A stretch of DNA of 64,000 nt from Natronococcus roseus (GTDB lineage Archaea > Halobacteriota > Halobacteria > Halobacteriales > Natrialbaceae). Every line of letters begins with the position of its first letter. The first letter of the stretch is position 1. Of this stretch, positions 32,961-40,885 are shown piece after piece. The stretch is from assembly GCF_043677095.1 (NCBI RefSeq), contig NZ_JBHLJR010000007.1, positions 1 through 64,000 on the forward strand, read 5' to 3'. The position numbers and the translations under genes were made by a program. The notes under the pieces are model-generated. The model searched no databases and was not told the origin of the DNA. It was given only the letters and a program-made list of their open reading frames with translations.

Positions 32961-33300
32961 CTGGGGCCACAGACCTCTCCGGGGATCGAGAACCGGTACG
33001 GACACGGTCGGTCACAGAGCGTCTCAATTGTGGCAGGGACTCGGCGAGCCGAATCTCGAGTCCGCTACACTCGGACGAGACGGACGAAGAAAGGTCTCTG
33101 AAAGCACGAAAGCGCTATCGCTGCGTCCGAAACGGACGACGACTTCGTCCGTCGTAGTCTCCGTATATCGGAGTTTTCACCGTAACCCGAACCTGATCCA
33201 CGTCTCTCACCAACTGTCTCCGAACACCGGTCTTCATTCCCCACCAACAGTGATATGCTCTAGCGTGGCGAATACGGATATCCTTGACGGGAGGACCTCT
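32961..33300. other. Intergenic region with a short palindrome
   Basis: 340 bp with no supported gene. A perfect hairpin with arms ACGGACGA (33132-33139) and TCGTCCGT (33145-33152) is present in the middle. A TATATCGG at about 33172 is the only promoter-like string, and it is too far from the ATG at 33301 for a leaderless start. Confidence 0.35.
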
Positions 33301-33729
33301 ATGGAAGAGAACGTTCACACCTACTCCGGAGATCGAATCGAAGTCCGCTACGACATCAACCGGTGCATTCACGCCAGGGAGTGCGTTCGCGGGCTTCCGG
33401 AGGTGTTCGACCCCGACAAGCGACCGTGGATCGAACCGGACAACGCCGACGTCGACGACCTCGAGGACGTGATCGTGGAGTGTCCGACAGGGGCACTACA
33501 GTTCGACCGAACGGACGGCGGACCGGAAGAACGGGTTCCGGAGACGAACGTCGTCACCGTCTGGCCCGATGGACCGCTGTATCTCCGCGGCGATATCGAG
33601 ATCGTGACTCCGGACGAGACGACGGTGCTCGAGGACACGCGCGTCGCGCTCTGTCGGTGCGGTGCGTCGGAGAACAAGCCGTTCTGTGACGGATCACACG
33701 ACGAGATCGGCTTCTCCAGCGACGAGTAG
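33301..33729 (+). CDS. Iron-sulfur protein: Fer4_19-type domain plus CDGSH zinc-finger/iron-sulfur domain
   Basis: A 142-residue soluble redox protein. Residues 15-70 resemble the small Fer4_19 domain, with Cys22, Cys28 and Cys61 (INRCIHARECVRG and VECPTGALQF). Residues about 105-135 are a CDGSH domain: CRCGASENKPFCDGSH, with Cys118, Cys120, Cys129 and His133 to hold a [2Fe-2S] cluster. This two-domain form is widespread in prokaryotes as a probable electron carrier or cluster-transfer protein. The start at 33301 is supported by the family; the longer open frame upstream is not protein-like. Confidence 0.88.
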   Translation: MEENVHTYSGDRIEVRYDINRCIHARECVRGLPEVFDPDKRPWIEPDNADVDDLEDVIVECPTGALQFDRTDGGPEERVPETNVVTVWPDGPLYLRGDIEIVTPDETTVLEDTRVALCRCGASENKPFCDGSHDEIGFSSDE

Positions 33730-33936
33730 TTGTGACCGTTCGATTCCGGAACTGTGGGTATCGAATGGCCATGGGCGAACTCATCACCGATGTTCGAAGA
33801 CGATTCCGGGGTCAAGGCAGTCCGGACGTCACCTGAAGAGGTCCGCGAACGTTGAAGCGGTTGCCGACCTGTGAGGTACTGCTGTCAAGCTACCCAGTGT
33901 CGGTACACTCAACCGGTTGACCCGACAACATACCGT

Positions 33937-34347
33937 ATGCCAGTCGAAGACGACGACGAACTCCGGGGGATCCTCGAGCTAGAGCGAGTCGCCGTGATCG
34001 GAGCGTCCACCGACTACGAGAAAGCTGCCCACATCGTCCCCGCGTTCCTTCAGCGAAAGGGCTACGAGATCGTTCCGGTCAACCCCTACGCCGAGGAGGT
34101 ATTTGGACGACCCGCCTACGCCTCACTCTCCGACGTCGAGACGGGGATCGATATCGTGCAGATCTTCCGCCCGAGCGACGAGGTCGACGACATTGTCGAT
34201 GCGGTACTCGAGCGTGACGACGTGCAGGCGGTCTGGATGCAACTCGGTATCAGTAACGAGACGGCCACACGGCGGGCCGAGCGCGCCGGAATTAAAGTTG
34301 TTCAGGATCGATGCATGAAAGCCGAGTACGGCATGCTCATGCACTGA
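33937..34347 (+). CDS. CoA-binding domain protein (YccU-like)
   Basis: A 136-residue Rossmann-fold protein. Motifs: RVAVIGASTDYEKAAHIVPA, YEIVPVNPYAEEVFGRPAYA, DIVQIFRPSDEVDDIVDAVL and VWMQLGISNETATRRAERAG, then VVQDRCMKAEYGMLM. This is the stand-alone CoA-binding domain known from succinyl-CoA synthetase alpha; the function of the small form is not established. The ATG at 33937 begins the fold; the 22 codons upstream in frame do not fit the family. Confidence 0.86.
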   Translation: MPVEDDDELRGILELERVAVIGASTDYEKAAHIVPAFLQRKGYEIVPVNPYAEEVFGRPAYASLSDVETGIDIVQIFRPSDEVDDIVDAVLERDDVQAVWMQLGISNETATRRAERAGIKVVQDRCMKAEYGMLMH

Positions 34348-34574
34348 CTGTCTCGACGGTTTGGGGCCTCGGAAGGGGAACTCGTCGGCGCACGACTCAC
34401 ACAGCGTACGAGGTAACGTGAAATCGCGAGGAAAACGGGAAGCCGAAATCCGTCTCAGTGTAACGGATAGGGTGTCGTTTTCGCGGATCGATGGGGTCGA
34501 GAGCACCGCCGGTGGTCTGGAGACGACCTCATCGTCCGAAAGGACCAGTATCGAAGAGACGAAACGTAGTACCG

Positions 34575-35132
34575 ATGGAGGAAACGCACGAGTCGTACGA
34601 CGACCTCGCGGCTGCGGACTGGCTTCACCTCACCGACGACGAGCAGGTTCAGTGGGCGGGCCGTCCCTCGTGGCTCACGATCGCAGCCTCGGTCGCGTTC
34701 GGGATCGGTGTCGCGGTGCTCGGGATCGTGCTTACGGTCTGGCTTTCGGGGGTTATCACCGGCGAGACCGTCCCGTCCTGGGTGGCGTATCTGCCGCTGG
34801 TACTGGTCCTGGCCGGCGCCGGACAGGTGGGCGCGACGTACCTCAACTGGATCCGGCTGCTGTACGTCATCACCGACGAGGAGATCTACGTCAAACACGG
34901 GCTCATCTCTCGAGACGTCACGCAGGTTCGCCTCGACAGGGTCCAAAACACCGCGTACAACCAATCGGCACTCGAGCGGGCGCTCTCGTTCGGCGACGTC
35001 GTGGTCTACACGGCCGGAACGTCGACCGACGACGTCACCTTTCGCAGCGTTCCGAACCCGGAACGAGTCAAGCGAACGCTTACGCATCTGCTGAGCGAGA
35101 GCCGAACGCCCCAACCCAGCGACGGTCTCTGA
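34575..35132 (+). CDS. Membrane protein with bacterial PH domain (YdbT/DUF304 type)
   Basis: A 185-residue protein with two transmembrane helices at about residues 34-58 and 68-88, followed by a PH-like domain: WIRLLYVITDEEIYVKHGL, ISRDVTQVRLDRVQNTAYNQ, FGDVVVYTAG and VTFRSVPNPERV. These are the typical bPH_2 strands. Members of this family are small envelope proteins of unknown role. The start at 34575 precedes a soluble N-terminus with LTDDEQVQWAGRPSW, a conserved feature of the family. Confidence 0.82.
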   Translation: MEETHESYDDLAAADWLHLTDDEQVQWAGRPSWLTIAASVAFGIGVAVLGIVLTVWLSGVITGETVPSWVAYLPLVLVLAGAGQVGATYLNWIRLLYVITDEEIYVKHGLISRDVTQVRLDRVQNTAYNQSALERALSFGDVVVYTAGTSTDDVTFRSVPNPERVKRTLTHLLSESRTPQPSDGL

Positions 35133-35273
35133 GAGGACAACCGTGGTTTGCACTCGTGCGCTCGCTCGAAGGTGAGACGCGAGGCGCGTCTCCCTCGGCT
35201 CGAGCAGGTTCTTCGGACTAGTGTCTGCTCGATCGCGGACTCGCCCTGACCGGTCGGATCCGGCCGGAGACGG

Positions 35274-35384
35274 CTACGTATCGGGACGGAAGAGGGCGCA
35301 GTTCGGACACCAGACGGAGCTGTCGGCCCGAGCGATCTTTCGTCCACCGCAGTCGGTACATCGGTCGGTCGCGTATTGTGCCAT
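35274..35384 (-). CDS. 36-residue double-CxxC zinc-ribbon microprotein
   Basis: On the minus strand ATG at 35384 opens MAQYATDRCTDCGGRKIAR followed by ADSSVWCPNCALFRPDT and a TAG. Two CxxC pairs, one CTDC and one CPNC, are 14 residues apart, as in the small CPxCG-type zinc-finger proteins that are abundant in haloarchaea. The codon use is normal, and a longer reading frame in another register covers the same bases but is arginine-rich and meaningless. A nucleic-acid or protein-binding adaptor is the likely role. Confidence 0.72.
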   Translation of the reverse strand: MAQYATDRCTDCGGRKIARADSSVWCPNCALFRPDT

Positions 35385-35597
35385 GTAATACGAACGACAC
35401 CAGTCGCTAATATGCTTTCCGTAAGATACTCACACACATACTGAACGGTCTCGAACTCGTACCGAACCGACGGGACGACGCGAGAGACCGGTGTGAATAC
35501 GCCGACCGGCGACTCGAAAATTCATCGGAAATACGGTGTCGCTCTTTTGCAGGCCTCGGCGGGTCGTGCCGGCTCCCTATCGTCCGGCGACGTGGTT

Positions 35598-36587
35598 TCA
35601 GGTGGGTTCCCTCCTCGGAACGTCGCCGTCCGACGAGCCCTCGGTCGGGTAGGACTCCGCCTCCTCGGCGTCGGCCTTCGCCGTCAGCTCACGGAACTTC
35701 TTCGAACGGCGCTCGAGGAAGTCGACCGTCTCGCTGTCCGGCGTCAGCTCGCGGGACTCGATCAGGAACGTCGTGATCACGACGGTCTTCACCCAGGGTC
35801 TGAGGACGCCGAGGTAGACCGTCAGGCCGATCCCGGCGACGGCGACCCAGCCGAGGATCTCAAACGTCGGCGAGAGGCTCCCGAAGACGGCGGCCAGCGG
35901 CGTCAGCGCCAGCAACAGTCCGAACGCCACCGCGTACATCCCGAGGATGATCGCCAGCGTCGAACCGAGGATCGACTTCCAGGTCTTCGCGTAGAGGACG
36001 ACGCCGTCCCGAGCCGCTCGCCAGTTGTTCTCCTCCTCGGCGATGAAGACGTAGGCGATGATCGCCTCGTCGATGTACGATGCCGCGAGCCCGATCGCCT
36101 TCCGAAGGACGGTGAGGATGTTCGAAAGCGTCGGAACGAAGCTCACCAGATTCGACAGCGAGATGGCGGTGTTGTTGAACTGCCGGATCGCCGCCTTCAC
36201 CAGCTGATCGACGACGAACAGGGCGTTGGCTTCTTTGAAGTGCGACCGCACCTGTCCGGTCCCGAACGCGAGCTGATTTCGCGGCGTCTCGCCGGTCTCG
36301 ACGATATGGGCGATGACGGCGACGTGGCCCGCGGCGACCATGTAGAGGACGTACCGACGGGCGAAGCGCATCGCGGCCAGGAAGAGCAGGGTCGCGACGA
36401 GCAACCCGACCGCCCCGATCGGTCCGGAGACGGTCCCCGCGTCGAGCAGCGTCAGCACCAGCCAGCCGACGACGCCGAAGTAGACCACTGTGACGAGCCC
36501 GAACAGCGCCCCGACGGCGATCCGCAGCGCGACGAACGGGAGCGTCCTGAGGAAGACGTTCGTCGCCTTCAGGAAGTGCAGGACCAT
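35598..36587 (-). CDS. Polytopic membrane protein of unknown function
   Basis: A 329-residue protein with about six hydrophobic segments: VALRIAVGALFGLVTVVYFG, GWLVLTLL, GAVGLLVATLLFLAAMRF, VLYMVAAGHVAVIAHIV, SILGSTLAIILGMYAVAFGL and ILGWVAVAGIGLTVYLG. The middle holds SYIDEAIIAYVFIAEEENNW, then RAARDGVVLYAKTWKSIL, faintly like the choline-transporter-like family. The C-terminus is a charged cytoplasmic tail. I do not recognise it firmly. It follows a lipoprotein gene by 88 bp and appears to be the last gene of an envelope cassette. Confidence 0.7.
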   Translation of the reverse strand: MVLHFLKATNVFLRTLPFVALRIAVGALFGLVTVVYFGVVGWLVLTLLDAGTVSGPIGAVGLLVATLLFLAAMRFARRYVLYMVAAGHVAVIAHIVETGETPRNQLAFGTGQVRSHFKEANALFVVDQLVKAAIRQFNNTAISLSNLVSFVPTLSNILTVLRKAIGLAASYIDEAIIAYVFIAEEENNWRAARDGVVLYAKTWKSILGSTLAIILGMYAVAFGLLLALTPLAAVFGSLSPTFEILGWVAVAGIGLTVYLGVLRPWVKTVVITTFLIESRELTPDSETVDFLERRSKKFRELTAKADAEEAESYPTEGSSDGDVPRREPT

Positions 36588-36675
36588 CGCTACGCCCTCC
36601 GCCGGCTCGTCAGTGACGACGAGGACTCCCTTGCCGAAGTCGTCGTGCGGTTCCGTACTGTCGGTGTCTCTCGTG

Positions 36676-37245
36676 TTAGCATGCTATCTCCCAGGTTACC
36701 TCCCCGCCGGCGGGGTCGTGTTCTACGTCGTCGTTCATGTAGGACGAGGGCTCGAGGTGGAGGCTGCCCGACGTGCCGCTGCCGAGTTCGAACTCGATCT
36801 CGTCGACGGTCGTCTGGGCGTCGTAGGCTTCTACTTCGCCGATCGTCTCGTTCGGGTCGCCGGTCGGAAACGAGACGTGGACGTCGACGACATCGGATTC
36901 GGCTGGATCGTGACGTTCGACCCAGAACTCGATCTCGTCATCCACATCTCGATGGCGAATCATCTCGTTCTCCGGTGGAAAGGTCCTGCTCTCCTCACAC
37001 GAGGCGTCGTCGTAGGTGTACGTCTCGTCCAGAAACGTAATCTCGGCGGTTCCGACGCTTTCCCCGCTCTCGTCGTCGCCACCGTCGTCCGACGGCTCGT
37101 CGTTCGTCTCCTCCGTCTCGTCGTGACCTTCGTCCTCGTCTCCGCTGAGGCAACCGCTCACGAGTGGGACGCTCGCGGCGCCCAGTATTCGAAGGACCGT
37201 TCGCCGGTCAACTCCCCCGCTATCCCTCTGAGTTGGTATCGTCAT
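36676..37245 (-). CDS. Tat-type lipoprotein
   Basis: A 189-residue secreted protein. The signal region GVDRRTVLRILGAASVPLVS ends in a GC lipobox (Cys32), so it is a lipid-anchored surface protein. A very acidic spacer (about residues 35-65) leads to a beta-rich domain (AEITFLDETYTYDD, then IEFELGSGTSGSLHLEPSS) with two further cysteines, one in ASCEESRTF and one at the very end (WEIAC). No known family is evident. It starts 32 bp after the preceding lipoprotein gene. Residues upstream of 37245 in the open frame are not protein-like. Confidence 0.75.
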   Translation of the reverse strand: MTIPTQRDSGGVDRRTVLRILGAASVPLVSGCLSGDEDEGHDETEETNDEPSDDGGDDESGESVGTAEITFLDETYTYDDASCEESRTFPPENEMIRHRDVDDEIEFWVERHDPAESDVVDVHVSFPTGDPNETIGEVEAYDAQTTVDEIEFELGSGTSGSLHLEPSSYMNDDVEHDPAGGEVTWEIAC

Positions 37246-37277
37246 TGTTTCCGTAGTTCGGTCGGTGTCGTTCTCTC

Positions 37278-37985
37278 TCAACTCCCCTCGTTCGGCACAT
37301 CGTACTCGAGCAGCTCCATCTCGAGCAGTTGCTCGCCGCTCTCGTCGTAGTACGCGACGAACGCCGGGAACGCCAGTTCGGGCGAGAGGCAGCTCTCGTG
37401 GACGACCGCGCCGTCGACCTCGGTCGTGGCCACGTAACACTCCCGTCCGACGTAGGAGGCGGTGTCATCGACCGCGTAGCGAAAACTCCCCTCGTCGGTC
37501 GCGACGCGCCACTCGTAGCCGACATAGACACCCTCGTCAGCGACGACGTACGGCGAGTGCAGCCCCGAGCCGATGAAGATCGCCGCCGGCGTCGCCAGCA
37601 GCTCCGAGAACACCTCGTCCTGAGTGCCGGTTACGGTCCGGGCGAACTCGTCTCCGCTCTCGAACGCCAGCTCGGTGTCGACGACGAGCCGATCCTCCCC
37701 TGCGTCCTCGACGATCCAGCTGAAGGTTCCGGGGCCGTCCTCCTCGGTGTCGATGCGGTACTCGTAGCGCTCGCCCGGTTCGAACTCGTACAGCCGCCAC
37801 TCCTCGTCGGTTTCCGGCGGCTCCTCCGGCGTCTCGACGTCGATCCCCGTTCGATCCTGAAGCTCATCGCCCGCCCGATCGCCGGCCTCGCTTCTCGCCC
37901 GGTTCGTGATGTCGTCGACGCTGAGACAACCGCTCAGCGCAGTGAGCCCGGCGATCGCGACGAACGAACGCCGGCGCACTCCCAT
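37278..37985 (-). CDS. Tat-type lipoprotein
   Basis: A 235-residue surface lipoprotein. The N-terminus GVRRRSFVAIAGLTALSGC gives a twin-arginine signal and lipobox with Cys20. The mature part is a beta-rich domain (WRLYEFEPGERYEYRIDTEE, GTFSWIVEDAGEDRLVVDTE, YEWRVATDEGSFRYAV) that resembles extracellular sandwich folds; no named family is recognised. The start shares one base with the stop of the DUF4870 gene (TGATG), so they are translationally coupled. Confidence 0.76.
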   Translation of the reverse strand: MGVRRRSFVAIAGLTALSGCLSVDDITNRARSEAGDRAGDELQDRTGIDVETPEEPPETDEEWRLYEFEPGERYEYRIDTEEDGPGTFSWIVEDAGEDRLVVDTELAFESGDEFARTVTGTQDEVFSELLATPAAIFIGSGLHSPYVVADEGVYVGYEWRVATDEGSFRYAVDDTASYVGRECYVATTEVDGAVVHESCLSPELAFPAFVAYYDESGEQLLEMELLEYDVPNEGS

Positions 37986-38485
37986 CAGACGTACCTCTCT
38001 GCGATCTCGCCGGCGACGGGGAGGGCGTATCGCTCACCCGTAACCGCCTTGTACGTCAGCAGTACCCAGAGGATGAACCCGAGCGGAGCGAGCACCAGGA
38101 ACGTCAGCATCGAGATCGCCAGCGACAGCATCCAGCCCACGAACGGCAGGAACTCGAGGACGAACCCCATCATGAACACGCCCATTCCGACGGCGAAGAA
38201 GCCGCCGAAGACGACGATACTCTGTGCGGCGTGAAAGCGGACGAACTCGTTTCGATCCTCGAGAAGGTAGAACAGCACCGCAATAAACGGTGCGAAGAGG
38301 TAGACGAGCGCTCCTGCGACGTTCTCGCTGAGGCCGCCGACGACGGCATCCTCTGCAGCCGTCGAGTCCTCGGCATCGGGGTCGGCGACTGCCGGCTCCG
38401 TACTGGTCGATCCGGTCTCCGCGGGGACGGGGTCGGGTCCGCTGGTCGATAGCTGTTCGTCGATGTCGGTGTTGTCTGTTGCCAT
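37985..38485 (-). CDS. DUF4870 domain membrane protein
   Basis: A 166-residue protein. An acidic soluble N-terminus of about 48 residues is followed by three or four helices: GALVYLFAPFIAVLFYLLE, then NEFVRFHAAQSIVVFGGFFA, VGMGVFMMGFVLEFLPFVGW, and a final pair near LVLAPLGFILWVLLTYKAV. The RFHAAQ(S) motif is diagnostic of the DUF4870 (Tic20-like) family; the function is not known. I chose the ATG at 38485 because a GGAGGAG ribosome binding site lies 8 nt upstream; an ATG at 38518 is the alternative. First gene of a four-gene envelope cassette. Confidence 0.82.
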   Translation of the reverse strand: MATDNTDIDEQLSTSGPDPVPAETGSTSTEPAVADPDAEDSTAAEDAVVGGLSENVAGALVYLFAPFIAVLFYLLEDRNEFVRFHAAQSIVVFGGFFAVGMGVFMMGFVLEFLPFVGWMLSLAISMLTFLVLAPLGFILWVLLTYKAVTGERYALPVAGEIAERYV

Positions 38486-38644
38486 TAGTTTCTCCTCCGT
38501 ATCGCTGTTCTGGCCCATCCACTCTCGAGGAACGGGCCATCGAACCGATGCGTGTCGGACCGCGTCCCCGGTGACCGGTCGGTCACCGCGGCTGCGACCG
38601 AGTCTTCCACCCACCCCATCGCGTTCTGCGGATACAGGCCGCAT

Positions 38645-38911
38645 TTACCGACAGATTTGTGGGGAAGACGTTCACGCTGTATTACACAGTTGCAACTCGT
38701 GTATAAGAAATGTTACCACGGCATGTGCCGTACCGGCGGTCGCTCCGCACGGGCGAGAGTCCGTGCTGAGCTACCGGAATTCGACATATGAAGGTACCGT
38801 CGTTTTGTACGTGCGATGTCGGCGGTCCGCACGATCGCCGTTGCGAACACCGACTCCGCCTGTTCCGTCGAGGAGCCGGACTGCCGAAGCCATCGATCAT
38901 CGACACCGTTC
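38645..38911 (-). promoter_or_regulatory. Probable promoter region of the envelope cassette
   Basis: A perfect palindrome AGTTGCAACT (38688-38697) lies next to a TATA-like CTTATACAC (minus strand, complement of about 38699-38708). It is about 210 bp before the DUF4870 start, so a leader of roughly 190 nt would be implied, or the promoter serves something else. The rest of the spacer has nothing that I can name. Confidence 0.3.
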
Positions 38912-40885
38912 TCAGTCGCCGTAGAAGGCTTCGAACACCTTCTGCTGGGCCGCGCGCAGGTGCTGGAGGTACGTCGAGTGAGAGATATCCAGGACGTTCG
39001 CGATATCGGTCGCCGACGAGCGACGCGGCTGCTCGAAGTAGCCGTGACGGTAAGCCGCCTCGAGCGCGGCCGCCTGCTTTTCGGTCAGCGCGCTCGTATC
39101 GACCGTGAGTCCGCCGGCGTGATCTCCCCACTCCCGTTCGGCGAGCGACTGTACCGACACGTTCCCGTACCGGTCCTCGAGGCGGTCGATCAGCGCGCCG
39201 AGGTTCTCCCTCGAGGGAAGTTCGATCCGAAGCACGGCGCGGTCGGCGGTGACCTGTGTCGATCGAACGCGCGCGTTAAACGGAGCGAGCGTCGACTCCG
39301 GGGTCTCCCCGCCGACCGTCAGCCGCAACGAATCGGGGTCGGTCTGTCGGACGGGAACGACGGTCCGGACGATCGGATGATCCGCGGCGGCGTCGCGAAA
39401 CGTCTCGGAAGCGCCGCCGTGGAGGGTGACGTACTGGACGACTTCTCCGCCGCCGTTCGAGTAGGTGCTGTGGACGGTCACCTCCGGGGTGGACGCGTCG
39501 CCTCCGGCGACGGCAGCGATCTCGCTCAGGTAGTGCGTTCCGTCCCGGAGTTCGATCCGAGCCCCGACGCCGTGGTCGGCCGTAAGCGCCTTCCGGGCGT
39601 CCATGTGGTGGATCGCGTAGCCCACGGTCGCCGCGAGGTCGCGGAGGAACTCGTGCTCTGCGTCGTCGATCGAGTCGGGTTCGGTTCGGTAGGCCGCGAG
39701 GACGCCGTAGGTGACGTCCTCGTAGCCGACCGGAAGCGCGATCGCCGTCCGAAAGCCACGCTCGAGGGCCAGTCCCCGCCAGTCGGCCGAAAACAGCGCC
39801 TCGAGGTCGGGGATCAGCTGCGTCGTTCCGGTCCGGGTCGCCCAGACGCTGGGCTCGCACTCGTGCTCCGCTCGCTCGAGCGAGAGTTCGACCTCGTCGA
39901 CGTACCCCCGGTCTCCGGCGACGGCGCGCGGCTGGAGCGTCCCGTCGATGACCGTCCCGAACCAGACGAGATCGTACCCCTGGTCGGCGAGTTCGGTGAC
40001 GACGGCGTCCTCGAGCTTCTCCCGGTTTCGGGACGCCACGAGCGCTCGCTGGAGGTGTCTGTTGAGGTTTCGCTCTCGCCGGTGGCGAACCTCCTTCAGT
40101 CGCTTCGTCGTAACGTCCCTGATCGAGAGCATCGTCGCCGGGGCGCCGTCGTACACGAGTTCACATCCCGTGTACTCGCAGTGAGCGGTCGTCCCCTCGC
40201 CGGTCACCAACCGAAAGCGGTGAACGCCGTCCGTGAGGATTTCCCTGTCGATCCCGCGAAACCGTTCCCGGTCTGCCTCGTGGACGAAGGCGTCGACGAA
40301 CGAAGTGTCGACGAGGTCGTCGACGCTCGAGCCGGTGAACTCGGCGAAGCGCTCGTTACAGAACAGGATCCGGCCGTCTCGAAGGATCACGATCGCGTCG
40401 CGGCTCTGCTCGATCACGGTCCGGTAGCGCTGTTCGCTGTCCTCGATCGCCCGTCGTAGTGCGCGGCGTTCGACCGCGCTTCTGATTTTGCCGGCCAGAA
40501 CGGGCGTCTGGTCGACCTTGGGATCCTTCGGGAGGTAGTCGGTTACGCCGGCGTCGATGGCCCGCGTCGCGATCGTCTCACTTCCTTCGCCCGTCACGAG
40601 GATGACCGGCAGCTCCGGGCGACGCTCTCGAACGCGCTCTATCAGCTGGATCCCGTCCGCCTCCGGCATCCGGTAGTCGACGACGAGGCAGTCGTGGTCC
40701 GCCCCCTGAAGCGCGGAGAGCGCCTCGTTCGCACCGAGGGCCAGTTCGACCCGGAACGACGGATCGCGCCGCTCGAGTTCGTCGGCCATGAACGTCGCCC
40801 ACCGCTCGTTGTCGTCGACGAGCAGGACGTCGATCGTCTCGAGGAACGGCTCTCCTCCGCGATCGTCGGTCGGCGGTTCAGTCAT
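38912..40885 (-). CDS. Response-regulator/PAS/GAF/Bat-HTH transcription regulator
   Basis: A 657-residue multi-domain regulator. Residues about 17-130 are a receiver: LLVDDNERW, the phospho-acceptor Asp70 in CLVVDYRMPEADG, and YLPKDPK. Residues about 145-265 are a PAS domain (YRTVIEQSRDAIVILRDGRI, then FCNERFAEFTGSSVDDLVD). A GAF-like domain (about 285-440) follows. The C-terminal third is the bacterio-opsin-activator region with an HTH_10 helix-turn-helix (LTEKQAAALEAAYRHGYFEQ, then ATDIANVLDISHSTYLQHLR). It probably binds DNA when phosphorylated by the kinase next door. Its start overlaps the kinase stop by 8 nt. Confidence 0.88.
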   Translation of the reverse strand: MTEPPTDDRGGEPFLETIDVLLVDDNERWATFMADELERRDPSFRVELALGANEALSALQGADHDCLVVDYRMPEADGIQLIERVRERRPELPVILVTGEGSETIATRAIDAGVTDYLPKDPKVDQTPVLAGKIRSAVERRALRRAIEDSEQRYRTVIEQSRDAIVILRDGRILFCNERFAEFTGSSVDDLVDTSFVDAFVHEADRERFRGIDREILTDGVHRFRLVTGEGTTAHCEYTGCELVYDGAPATMLSIRDVTTKRLKEVRHRRERNLNRHLQRALVASRNREKLEDAVVTELADQGYDLVWFGTVIDGTLQPRAVAGDRGYVDEVELSLERAEHECEPSVWATRTGTTQLIPDLEALFSADWRGLALERGFRTAIALPVGYEDVTYGVLAAYRTEPDSIDDAEHEFLRDLAATVGYAIHHMDARKALTADHGVGARIELRDGTHYLSEIAAVAGGDASTPEVTVHSTYSNGGGEVVQYVTLHGGASETFRDAAADHPIVRTVVPVRQTDPDSLRLTVGGETPESTLAPFNARVRSTQVTADRAVLRIELPSRENLGALIDRLEDRYGNVSVQSLAEREWGDHAGGLTVDTSALTEKQAAALEAAYRHGYFEQPRRSSATDIANVLDISHSTYLQHLRAAQQKVFEAFYGD

